From contig JAAZNT010000329.1 in assembly GCA_012798145.1 (NCBI GenBank), positions 1 through 13,784 on the forward strand: a stretch of DNA of 13,784 bases, in the 5' to 3' direction. Positions within the stretch are counted from its first letter, which is position 1; each line of letters begins with the position of its first letter. The notes under the pieces are model-generated. The model worked only from the letters and a program-made list of their open reading frames with translations, made no database searches and was not told the DNA's origin. Positions 5,250 through 12,688 of the stretch are shown here, piece by piece. The position numbers were made by a program, and so were the translations under genes. The stretch is from Thermoanaerobaculaceae bacterium (lineage in GTDB: Bacteria; Acidobacteriota; UBA4820).

Positions 5250-8249
5250 TTAAACTTTTTTCAGTGGATCAAGTTCAGCAACATTAATTGCTCTTGCAAA
5301 ACCCTTGAATTCTCTCATTACCGGCTCTTCATAATTATAGAGATTTTTTGTGGCGACATAAATAGGATAGCTTACGAGAATTTTTCCGGGAACACACCCG
5401 TTTTCAAGTCTTGCCGCAAGATTAACCGCAGAGCCAAGCGCTGTATATTCCATTAGATCTTTAGAGCCCATATTTCCCACTGTGGCGTAATCTTGGGAAA
5501 TTCCAATACGGAGCTTTAGTGTATGGTCAATTCCCGACAACAGCCATTTTTTTTCAAGTTCAGCCATTTTTTCCTGCATCAAAACAGCCGCTTTTACCGA
5601 TTTTTTTGATTGTTCTGTTGGTTCCATATTTTTGGGAGCACCCCAGAAAGCCATAATTCCATCTCCCATAAAGCGGGCGATTGTCCCTTCCTGCTTTTCA
5701 ATAATTAAAGCCATTTCTGTAAGATATTCGTTTATTACACGGTCAACGGTTTCAGGCTCGCACCTGTCTGAAAAATCCGAAAACCCGAGAAGGTCTCCAA
5801 ACATTATTGTCAATTTTTTTCTTTCTGTTGACAAAGATTGTTCCGAAGCATATTTTGAAGCTCTTAGATTCTCTATCAAATGTTTGGAATGGTAGCGTGA
5901 AAGAGTCTTCCCTATTCTGAAATTTTCAAGGATAATTGAAGAGAAATGGTAGATGAGCGCTCCAAAAACAAGCGTCAACAACAATAAGAGAAAATAAAAA
6001 TAGTATGTCTGGTGAAATTGCGGCTTAAGATGAAAAGAAAGCGAAACCCCTGTTTCATTCCAAATTCCATCGTTATTGCTCGCTTTAACTTTAAAGATGT
6101 AGTCCCCCGGAGGGATGTTTGTGTAAACAGCAATCCTCTCTCTTCCGGGAGCAAGCTCAATAAAATCTTTGTCATGACCTTCAAGTTTATATTTAAAACT
6201 TACTTTTTCAGGAGCAAGAAAACTTAACGCAGTGAATTTAAATTCAATCCTATCACTCCCCGGAGGAGCGACAACTCTGCCAAGCGGAAGGGTTGATTTT
6301 CCGTCAATTAAGATTTCTTCAAGAACAACTGGTGGGACAACTTCGTTGAATTTGATGTTTTCTGGGTCAATTGAAACAATACCTTTTATTGTAGGAAACC
6401 AAAGTTTACCGTCATAGGTCTTCCATCCCGCTGGCTGAGTTCCGCCTGTACATTCAGAACTTTTCATTCCGTCAGATTTCCCAAATGTTGTGCACAAGAT
6501 TTTGTTGGTTTTTTGCTCTGAAAAATCTTCTATGCTTTTTTTGGAGACTTTAAAAATCCCTTTGTTACAGCTTAACCAGAGGTTTTCATTTGAATCCTCA
6601 AGTATTTGAAATATTATGTCCGAAAGAAGTCCATTCTCCATTCTGAAACTTTCAAACTTGCCATTTTTGAATCTGCATAGTCCTCCGCCTCGCGTTCCTA
6701 CCCATATTGTTCCTTCTCTATCCTCATAAAGAGCCCTTATTATTGAACTTGAAAGTCCATCTTTGAGCGAATAAATAGTTAATTTGTCTTCCCACAAAAC
6801 AATTAATCCACCGCCGTTGGTTCCTATCCAGATGTTTCCTTTTTTGTCCTCAAGAATTGTCCGAATAAAATTTTCAGAGATTCCTTTATCCTTATTTAAA
6901 GAGGTGAATTTACCGTTTTCGTAGATATTTACTCCTCCGCCGTTTGTCCCTATCCAAATTCTTCCTTTCCTGTCTTCAAAAAGCGAAAAAACCGCTTCAT
7001 TTGTAAGCCCGTCCTTTGCTCCGTATTTCTCGATTTTTCCATTTTTGAGTTTTGAAATACCTTTGTCTGTTCCGACCCACAAGGCTCCTTCTTTATCCTC
7101 AACCAAAGCGTTTATGTTGTTGTCAGAGAGGCCTTCCTTAGTGGTAAAAAGAGTTAACTTTCCATTTTTTAAACAATTTAATCCTTGATCCGTTCCTATC
7201 CAAAGATTTTTTTGGGAATCTTCATATACGACCCAAGCAGAATCGCTTGCAAGTCCATAAGAGGAATCGTATGAAGAAAATTTGGTGTCTCTGAACCTGT
7301 TTAAACCCCCGCCGAAAGTTCCAACCCATAAACTTCCTTCTCTGTCTTCATAAATTGACCAGACAGTGTTGTCTGAAAGACCATCTTTGATTCCGTAAGA
7401 GTCTATAATTCCATCTCTTATTCTTGCTAAACCTCCGGGTTGAAATCCAACCCAGAGATTTCCATCTTTATCTTCATAAATAGCGGTAACATTCAAACCG
7501 GGAAGTTTTTTCGAAAATTGGCAAGGCAGAATCTTTCCCTTTTTTATAGAGCAAATCCCTCCTCCCATAGTCCCTACATATAAAATCCCTTCTCGAGATT
7601 CAAAGAGCGAAGAGATGTGGTTGTGGGGAAGCCCTTCTTTAATTGAAAATGTTTCTATCTTTTCATCTTCAAATTTTACAAGCCCGTTTTGCGTTCCTGC
7701 CCAAATTGCTCCTCCATGTGTTTCAACAATTGATGTTATTCTGTCACCCGGCATTCCCTCTTTTTTAGTAAAAGATTTCCATTTGCCATCTTTAAAACAA
7801 TTCAGCCCATAGTTGGTCGCCGCCCAAATCTGTCCTTTTGAATCAATAAGTATATTGTTGCAATTTTGACTTGAAAGCCCCTCATTTTTCCCTATAATCT
7901 CAAATTTTCCGTCTTTAAACTTCTGAATGCCGTTGTATGTTGACATCCAAAGAACACCATTTGAATCTTCAAAAAAGGAACTGATGTCTTCAGAGCCAAA
8001 TTGAACAAAACGAATTCCATCAAATCTGACAAGCCCTTCTTGAGTTCCAAGCCAAAGGTATCCGTCTTTTGACTGATAAATTGCCTGCACAGAGGCTTGG
8101 GGGAGTGAGGTTTCTGTCGTCCAAGTGTCGTGGGTATATTCGCTTATCTTCTTTTCCGGTGACAAAGAAAAATTTTTCAAAAAGACGAATGTAAAAATAA
8201 CAGAAATTATTAAAATTTTATTAAGAGAAAAGGACTTTTTTTTATCCAT
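5250..8249 (-). CDS. Two-propeller (Reg_prop) / Y_Y_Y sensor with class III adenylate/guanylate cyclase output
   Basis: A 999-residue transmembrane receptor-type protein. It has a short basic N-terminus and hydrophobic segment (about 10-26, signal anchor or signal peptide). Fourteen Reg_prop-type repeats follow (core LWVGT..GGL.RF..GK, about 40 residues each, to about residue 635), enough for two seven-bladed propellers. Next are a Y_Y_Y domain (about 663-740; FKYKLEGHDKDF, YTNIPPGDYIFKVKA), a transmembrane helix (about 745-770) and a cyclase domain (about 808-985). The cyclase has metal Asp819 (FGDLLGF) and Asp863 (FMGDGIMAFWGAP) and the transition-state pair Asn943/Arg947 (VNLAARLE); the base-selecting Lys position is Arg859, with Thr936 at the second selectivity site. 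Catalysis therefore looks intact, and cAMP is more likely than cGMP. The sensor half would be periplasmic and the cyclase cytosolic. Reg_prop/Y_Y_Y sensors usually end in histidine kinases; that swap is the notable point. ATG 8249 has a weak AAAGGG upstream. Confidence 0.9.
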   Translation of the reverse strand: MDKKKSFSLNKILIISVIFTFVFLKNFSLSPEKKISEYTHDTWTTETSLPQASVQAIYQSKDGYLWLGTQEGLVRFDGIRFVQFGSEDISSFFEDSNGVLWMSTYNGIQKFKDGKFEIIGKNEGLSSQNCNNILIDSKGQIWAATNYGLNCFKDGKWKSFTKKEGMPGDRITSIVETHGGAIWAGTQNGLVKFEDEKIETFSIKEGLPHNHISSLFESREGILYVGTMGGGICSIKKGKILPCQFSKKLPGLNVTAIYEDKDGNLWVGFQPGGLARIRDGIIDSYGIKDGLSDNTVWSIYEDREGSLWVGTFGGGLNRFRDTKFSSYDSSYGLASDSAWVVYEDSQKNLWIGTDQGLNCLKNGKLTLFTTKEGLSDNNINALVEDKEGALWVGTDKGISKLKNGKIEKYGAKDGLTNEAVFSLFEDRKGRIWIGTNGGGVNIYENGKFTSLNKDKGISENFIRTILEDKKGNIWIGTNGGGLIVLWEDKLTIYSLKDGLSSSIIRALYEDREGTIWVGTRGGGLCRFKNGKFESFRMENGLLSDIIFQILEDSNENLWLSCNKGIFKVSKKSIEDFSEQKTNKILCTTFGKSDGMKSSECTGGTQPAGWKTYDGKLWFPTIKGIVSIDPENIKFNEVVPPVVLEEILIDGKSTLPLGRVVAPPGSDRIEFKFTALSFLAPEKVSFKYKLEGHDKDFIELAPGRERIAVYTNIPPGDYIFKVKASNNDGIWNETGVSLSFHLKPQFHQTYYFYFLLLLLTLVFGALIYHFSSIILENFRIGKTLSRYHSKHLIENLRASKYASEQSLSTERKKLTIMFGDLLGFSDFSDRCEPETVDRVINEYLTEMALIIEKQEGTIARFMGDGIMAFWGAPKNMEPTEQSKKSVKAAVLMQEKMAELEKKWLLSGIDHTLKLRIGISQDYATVGNMGSKDLMEYTALGSAVNLAARLENGCVPGKILVSYPIYVATKNLYNYEEPVMREFKGFARAINVAELDPLKKV
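6370..8080 (-). repeat. Region encoding 14 degenerate tandem Reg_prop beta-propeller repeats
   Basis: Fourteen copies of a roughly 126-base unit are recognised by the encoded [LI]-W-[VI]-G-T-x-x-G-[GIL] core. Examples are LWLGTQEGLVRF, LWVGTFGGGLNRF, IWIGTNGGGV and IWVGTRGGGLCRF; the first and last are at about residues 65 and 615 of the cyclase receptor. The copies differ clearly at the DNA level, so this is an old amplification rather than a fresh one. The most similar neighbours are the two IWIGTNGGG copies, around 6800-6960. Confidence 0.85.
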
Positions 8250-8265
8250 TCAAACCCTTTGCAAA

Positions 8266-8295
8266 ATAATATTTTTTCACACATTTATTTGTCAG
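8266..8295 (-). promoter_or_regulatory. Possible promoter for the cyclase gene
   Basis: On the minus strand CTGACA (8290-8295) and TATTAT (8266-8271) are separated by 18 bases, in the 69-bp gap between folP and the cyclase gene. The predicted leader is only about 10 bases. No terminator hairpin is seen after folP, so read-through from the folP operon is an alternative. Confidence 0.35.
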
Positions 8296-8318
8296 TCAAA
8301 TTTAATATGCGACAAAAT

Positions 8319-9176
8319 TTAATTAATTGAATTTTCTAATTGCTGACTTTTGAAAACTTCAAAAGCGCAGGAAAGGGCTTGTTTGTTCTCTTTTACATCA
8401 TGAACGCGAAAAATTGTCGCCCCCTTTAACAAAGCGCAAACATTGAGCGCGATTGTACCGGGAAGTCTTTCTTCAACCATTGCGCCGGTTATATTGCCTA
8501 TTACGCTTTTTCTTGAAACTCCAATCAGAACCTTATAATTTAACTGGGCAAATTTATCAAGGTTTGATATAAGTTTGATATTGTCCTCTGCCTTTTTCCC
8601 AAAGCCAATTCCGGGGTCTATAATTATTTTTTCTTTTTCAATCCCCTTTTTTCTTGCATTTTCTATAAAAAATAAAATCTCGTTTTTTACCTCGCAGACA
8701 ACATCATCGTATCGGGGGTTAACCTGCATATCTTTCGGGGTTCCCCTCATATGCATCAAAACAAGAAATTTTTTGCTTTTAGCAACAATGTCAAGAAGTT
8801 CAGGTTCGTTCCTTCCCGCCGAAACATCATTAATCATCTCTGCGCCAAGTTCAACAGCAATTTTCGCCACTTCGGCTTTTTGAGTGTCAACAGAAATGGG
8901 AATATCATAACCGCTATCTTTCAGTGCGAACAAAACCTTCTCTATTCTTTCTTTCTCTTCATTGAGTGGCATACCCTCTGAAAACGGTCTTGTTGATTCT
9001 GCACCGATGTCTAAAATGTCTGCGCCCTCCTCTTTGATTTGAAAAGCCCTTTCAATGGCTTTTTCAAGAATAAAAAATTTTCCTCCGTCATAAAAAGAAT
9101 CTCTGGTTATATTGAGAATTCCCATCAATAGAAAAGGTTTTGTTTTTAATATTTGTTCAAGTGAACTCTCTTTCAC
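8319..9176 (-). CDS. folP: Dihydropteroate synthase
   Basis: DHPS joins 6-hydroxymethyl-dihydropterin pyrophosphate to p-aminobenzoate in folate synthesis and is the sulfonamide target. The 285 residues show the full family pattern: MGILNITRDSFYDGG (loop 1, 18-32), DILDIGAESTRP (loop 2), ISVDTQK, INDVSAG, VLMHMRGTP, IIIDPGIGFGK, LIGVSRKS and a C-terminal RVHDV. Loop 1 normally reads NVTPDSFSDGG; here Pro is Arg25 and the second Ser is Tyr29, an unusual pair beside the pterin/pABA site. The start is GTG (9174-9176), overlapping the ftsH stop as GTGA, which implies translational coupling. The ftsH-folP order is also found in enterobacteria. TAA ends the gene and no terminator follows. Confidence 0.95.
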   Translation of the reverse strand: MKESSLEQILKTKPFLLMGILNITRDSFYDGGKFFILEKAIERAFQIKEEGADILDIGAESTRPFSEGMPLNEEKERIEKVLFALKDSGYDIPISVDTQKAEVAKIAVELGAEMINDVSAGRNEPELLDIVAKSKKFLVLMHMRGTPKDMQVNPRYDDVVCEVKNEILFFIENARKKGIEKEKIIIDPGIGFGKKAEDNIKLISNLDKFAQLNYKVLIGVSRKSVIGNITGAMVEERLPGTIALNVCALLKGATIFRVHDVKENKQALSCAFEVFKSQQLENSIN

Positions 9177-11089
9177 CGTGTTTTTTCGTCTGTCTCTTTC
9201 TTTTGATTAGAGATTTCATCAACAACTTTTCCTGATTCTTGGCTGAGGGGCTCATCTTTTCTTTTCTCTACAAAAGTAACGCCCTTGATTTTTTTGCCGG
9301 TAATTTCTTCAAGCTCCTCTTTGTCAAGAACTTCTTTTTCTTTTAAAGCAGCAACAATTTTTTCCATTATATCGGAATTTTCAGTAAGAATTTTCTTGGC
9401 GGTGTCGTATGCGTTTTGAATTAGTCTTTTGATTTCATTATCTATTTCTTCCGCTGTTTTTTCTGAATAGATGCTTTTCGTGGTTCCTTCCCAAATATTT
9501 GCAAAAGCAGCTTTTTCCGTTTTGAGACTAAGCAATCCAACCTTTTCGCTCATTCCCCAAACCGTAACCATATTCCTCGCTATTTCTGTCGCTCTTTCAA
9601 GGTCGTTCCCCGCCCCGGTTGTTATGTTTTTGAGGAATAACTCTTCTGCGGTTCTTCCGCCAAGCAAAACAGCAAGTTCCGCTTCAAGATATCCTTTGCT
9701 GTAATTATATTTATCATCAAGAGGAAGCTGCTGTGTTACTCCGAGAGCCATTCCTCTCGGGACAATTGAGATTTTATGAACTGGATCTGCCTCATCAAGA
9801 TTGAGCGCTACAACAGCGTGACCTGCTTCATGGTAAGCGACAACTTTTTTGTCGTCTTCGGAAAGGATCATTGATTTTCTTTCCATTCCAAGAAGAACTT
9901 TGTCCTTTGCGTAGTCAAAATCTTCTATGTCAACTTGGCTTTTGTTGAGCCGAGCCGCTCTTAACGCCGCTTCATTTGCAAGGTTAGCAAGGTCTGCTCC
10001 CGAAAAGCCCGGCGTCCCCCTTGCTATCAAAACAGTGTCAACATCAGGAGAAACTTTTATGTTTCTCAAATGAACTTTAAGTATTTCTTCTCTTCCCCTC
10101 AAATCAGGTCTTGGAATAACTATTCTTCTGTCAAATCTTCCAGGTCTTAAAAGAGCGGGATCAAGAACATCAGGTCTGTTTGTTGCGGCTATGATTATTA
10201 CTCCCTGATTTGATTCAAATCCATCCATTTCAACAAGAAGTTGGTTTAATGTTTGCTCCCTTTCTTCGTGTCCTCCTCCGCTTATTCCAACTCCTCTGTG
10301 TCTTCCAACTGCGTCAATTTCATCAATAAAAATTATGCAGGGAGAATTTTTCTTCGCCTGCTCAAACATATCTCTCACCCTGCTTGCCCCTACGCCAACA
10401 AACAATTCAACAAACTCAGAGCCGGAGATTGAGAAAAATGGGACTCCTGCTTCTCCCGCTATCGCCTTAGCAAGGAGGGTCTTGCCCGTTCCGGGCGGTC
10501 CCATAAGAAGAACGCCTTTGGGAATTTTCCCCCCAAGTGCTTCAAACTTCTTGGGGTTTTTTAAAAATTCAATTATTTCGGTCACTTCTTCTTCAACTTC
10601 ATCCATCCCTGCAACATCGTCAAAGGTTACCCTGTTTTTGTCCGATGAGACCATTCTTGCCTTTGACTTGCCAAAAGTAAGCGCTTTGTTTCCGCCTGAT
10701 TGCATTTGTCTTAAAAAAACAAACCAGAAAACAACCATCAGAATTACCGGAAGAAGATATAAAAAGATTATGAAATACTGTCCGGAAGAACTTTCGGAGG
10801 CTTCTACATTCACCCCTTTTTTGACAAGTTCGGTTGAGAAGTTCTGCAAATCAGGAGGCAGTGTCAATGTGTATTTTTTTGCTCCTTCGTAGGGAGTTTT
10901 CAACTCTCCTTTGACCGTTGTTCCTTTTATGACTGCAGTTTTAACCTGCCCTGCATCCGCAAGCTCAGAAAATTTTGAAAAAGAAAGTTCAACCTCTTTT
11001 TCAAAATTCTTTTTTATCAAACCAAAAGCGACAAAAAAGACAATAAAAATTAAAACTATAATAAGAACTGATTTTAGTTGTTCATTCAA
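9173..11089 (-). CDS. ftsH: ATP-dependent zinc metalloprotease FtsH
   Basis: A membrane-anchored AAA+ protease that degrades unassembled membrane proteins and regulatory proteins. It has two transmembrane helices (near residues 8-28 and 105-130) around a small periplasmic region. The AAA module has Walker A GPPGTGKT (about 197-204), Walker B IIFIDEID and the second region of homology (NRPDVLDPALLRPGRFDR). The zinc site is HEAGH (His420, Glu421, His424) with Asp496 in TTGAGNDLERA as third ligand. The length (638 residues) is normal and nothing catalytic is missing. Start: TTG 11087-11089 lies 6 bases after AGGAG (11096-11100). An in-frame TTG at 11093-11095 directly abuts that AGGAG and is less likely; the nearby ATG is out of frame. 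The AGGAG follows the hpt stop at once, and the ftsH stop overlaps the folP GTG, so both neighbours are tightly linked. Confidence 0.97.
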   Translation of the reverse strand: MNEQLKSVLIIVLIFIVFFVAFGLIKKNFEKEVELSFSKFSELADAGQVKTAVIKGTTVKGELKTPYEGAKKYTLTLPPDLQNFSTELVKKGVNVEASESSSGQYFIIFLYLLPVILMVVFWFVFLRQMQSGGNKALTFGKSKARMVSSDKNRVTFDDVAGMDEVEEEVTEIIEFLKNPKKFEALGGKIPKGVLLMGPPGTGKTLLAKAIAGEAGVPFFSISGSEFVELFVGVGASRVRDMFEQAKKNSPCIIFIDEIDAVGRHRGVGISGGGHEEREQTLNQLLVEMDGFESNQGVIIIAATNRPDVLDPALLRPGRFDRRIVIPRPDLRGREEILKVHLRNIKVSPDVDTVLIARGTPGFSGADLANLANEAALRAARLNKSQVDIEDFDYAKDKVLLGMERKSMILSEDDKKVVAYHEAGHAVVALNLDEADPVHKISIVPRGMALGVTQQLPLDDKYNYSKGYLEAELAVLLGGRTAEELFLKNITTGAGNDLERATEIARNMVTVWGMSEKVGLLSLKTEKAAFANIWEGTTKSIYSEKTAEEIDNEIKRLIQNAYDTAKKILTENSDIMEKIVAALKEKEVLDKEELEEITGKKIKGVTFVEKRKDEPLSQESGKVVDEISNQKKETDEKTR

Positions 11090-11100
11090 TTTCAACTCCT

Positions 11101-11616
11101 TTACGGTTCAACCCATGTTAGATATGGAAGATTTCTGTAACTTTCCTCATAGTCAAGTCCGTACCCGACAATAAATCTGTTGGGAACAGCGAATCCTCTG
11201 TAATGTATAGGCACATCAATTTTTCTTGCCTCCGGTTTATCCAAAAGAGTGCACACTTTTATTGATTTTGTTCCTTTTTCCGTTTCAAGGTGTTTTATGA
11301 GGTAATCAATTGTGATCCCGGTGTCCACAATATCTTCAATTACAAGAACATCTTTGCCGTCAAGTTTCATTTCCGTTGTAAACTTTATTTCCGCGTGCTT
11401 TCCATCCACCATACTTTTCATCTCAATTAATGCAATTTTTACATCACCTCTTATTTTTCTCATAAGGTCTGCAAGAAAAGGGATGCACCCCTTCAAAATC
11501 CCACAAAGAACAAATTCTTTCCCTTCGTAATCCGTTTCAATCTGTCTGGCAAGTTCTAAAACTCTTTGTTGAATCTGTTTCTCAGTAAAAAGTATTCCGC
11601 TTGCAAGTTTCATCAT
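11101..11616 (-). CDS. hpt: Hypoxanthine(-guanine) phosphoribosyltransferase
   Basis: This purine salvage enzyme converts hypoxanthine or guanine plus PRPP to IMP or GMP. The 171 residues contain the PRPP loop VLVIEDIVDTGIT, the early VLCGILKGCIPFLADL segment, the flexible-loop region, TLLDKPEARK, and the C-terminal VGYGLDYEESYRNLPYL typical of bacterial HPRT. Start: the reading frame is open about 20 codons further upstream, but ATG 11614-11616 (first of an ATGATG pair) has GGAG 7 bases before it, gives the usual family length and overlaps the tilS TGA as ATGA. The upstream extension just reads the end of tilS in another frame. tilS-hpt-ftsH is a conserved neighbourhood, as in Bacillus subtilis. 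Confidence 0.95.
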   Translation of the reverse strand: MMKLASGILFTEKQIQQRVLELARQIETDYEGKEFVLCGILKGCIPFLADLMRKIRGDVKIALIEMKSMVDGKHAEIKFTTEMKLDGKDVLVIEDIVDTGITIDYLIKHLETEKGTKSIKVCTLLDKPEARKIDVPIHYRGFAVPNRFIVGYGLDYEESYRNLPYLTWVEP

Positions 11617-12566
11617 CTTACAGCTCCTATTCTCTTCTGTTTCAAACAAACAGAAGTGTCCTCTCTTTCCGCGCACAGCCCTTTTGGAAGGGGAACGAAA
11701 GCCCCCTTTTTAGCGGTTATCAGATTTGCAATTCCTTCAAAATGTCTTTTTGAAAAACCTCTTAAATCTCCGTTAATCGCTTTAACTCCTGCTCTAAAAA
11801 CATCAATCGCCTCTTTCCTTGAAAGAACGGCAAGACATCTCAAAGGATAATATAGTGAATTGCCATCCCTTTTTGCAATAGAGGGGTAATTTCCTTCCGA
11901 ATCGTCTTTTATTTGAGAAAGGTTGAAAAGCCCTTCCACAAAGGAGGGCAATTCTTTTTCTATTACAGGCATCAAATTCATTCTAACTTTGTTTCTTAAA
12001 AATCTTGTCTCCTTGTTTGAAGAATCTTCAACAAATTCAATACCGCATTCATTGGCAGCATTTCTCAATTCAAAAGCCCTCAAAGAAAGGCAGGGGCGGA
12101 TAATTTTGTTGTTTAAAATTTTAGAAATTCCTTTCAATCCTTCTATTCCGGTCCCCCTTGCGATTCTTAAAATAATAGTCTCCGCTTGATCATCCATCGT
12201 GTGCGCCGTTGCTATAAAATCGAATCCTATCTTTTTTCTGCATCTTTCAAGAAGATTATATCTTTCTTTTCTCGCCCATTCTTCAACGCTTTCTCCTTTT
12301 TTCGGCTTTGTGTTCGCTTTGAAAGAATAAAAGGGAAGGTTCAACTTTTTTGCTATTTGGGAGCACATTTTTTCATCTCTTTCGCTTTCTTTTCCCCTTA
12401 ACTTGTGGTTAATATGACAAAGGGCTAACTCAACTTTGGGGCGAGGGAAAGCGGAAAGAAAAAGGGCTGCCATTCCCGCAGAATCTCCGCCTCCAGAATA
12501 GGCGAGAACAATTTTGCACCCGTCTCCAATTGGAAGATTTTTTATCCATTTTCGAAATTTCCTCAA
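11613..12566 (-). CDS. tilS: tRNA(Ile)-lysidine synthase
   Basis: TilS attaches lysine to C34 of tRNA-Ile2(CAU) using ATP, so that the tRNA reads AUA as isoleucine. The N-type ATP pyrophosphatase P-loop SGGGDS lies at residues 24-29 from the chosen start. Further motifs are ATAHTMDDQAETIILRIARGTG and EDSSN...FLRNKVRMNLMPVIE, all typical of the family. At 317 residues it is a compact form, like the shorter TilS of some thermophiles, without the extra C-terminal domain of E. coli TilS. Start: the frame is open up to an ATG at 12692, but that extension would translate the tRNA gene. TTG 12564-12566, eight bases after the tRNA CCA, gives the usual N-terminus (LRKFRKWIKNLPIGDGCKIVLAYSGG region). 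No Shine-Dalgarno precedes it, so the start is moderately sure while the identity is strong. Confidence 0.92.
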   Translation of the reverse strand: MRKFRKWIKNLPIGDGCKIVLAYSGGGDSAGMAALFLSAFPRPKVELALCHINHKLRGKESERDEKMCSQIAKKLNLPFYSFKANTKPKKGESVEEWARKERYNLLERCRKKIGFDFIATAHTMDDQAETIILRIARGTGIEGLKGISKILNNKIIRPCLSLRAFELRNAANECGIEFVEDSSNKETRFLRNKVRMNLMPVIEKELPSFVEGLFNLSQIKDDSEGNYPSIAKRDGNSLYYPLRCLAVLSRKEAIDVFRAGVKAINGDLRGFSKRHFEGIANLITAKKGAFVPLPKGLCAEREDTSVCLKQKRIGAVR

Positions 12567-12573
12567 GGAAGGA

Positions 12574-12650
12574 TGGTGGCGGTGCAGGGATTTGAACCCC
12601 GGACACAACGGATATGAGCCGTTTGCTCTGACCACCTGAGCTACACCGCC
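12574..12650 (-). tRNA. tRNA with CAU anticodon, probably elongator tRNA-Met
   Basis: A full cloverleaf on the minus strand: acceptor GGCGGTG/CACCGCC (7 bp, all paired), D-stem GCTC/GAGC, anticodon stem AACGG/CCGTT with loop CTCATAT (anticodon CAT), T-stem CGGGG/CCCTG with one G-T pair and loop TTCAAAT, discriminator A73 and an encoded CCA (12574-12576). The G1-C72 pair excludes initiator tRNA. The acceptor stem is like Bacillus elongator tRNA-Met. E. coli tRNA-Ile2(CAU), the TilS substrate, has C4-G69 and C5-G68, whereas here these pairs are G-C in the opposite sense, which favours Met. A strong promoter lies just upstream and tilS just downstream. Confidence 0.93.
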
Positions 12651-12659
12651 TTCAGAAAA

Positions 12660-12688
12660 ATAATAAGGTTTTCTTTCACTTTTGTCAA
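12660..12688 (-). promoter_or_regulatory. Near-consensus sigma-70 promoter for the tRNA-tilS-hpt-ftsH-folP transcript
   Basis: On the minus strand TTGACA (12683-12688) and TATTAT (12660-12665) are separated by exactly 17 bases, the best promoter match in the window. The predicted start is only a few bases before the tRNA 5' end (12650). The -35 contains the TGA stop of yhcC (12685-12687), so the promoter lies wholly outside the yhcC coding sequence except for that overlap. Confidence 0.8.

Noticed and set aside
8250..8318. Terminator after folP
   Set aside because: The gap is almost pure A/T and forms no credible stem; only a weak promoter-like pair was supported.
10335..10892. Plus-strand 185-codon open frame inside ftsH
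   Set aside because: Antisense shadow of a well-conserved gene, with no ribosome site or recognisable protein.
11617..11676. 20-residue N-terminal extension of hpt
   Set aside because: It overlaps the tilS C-terminus in another frame; ATG 11616 has GGAG at good spacing, an ATGA overlap and the family length.
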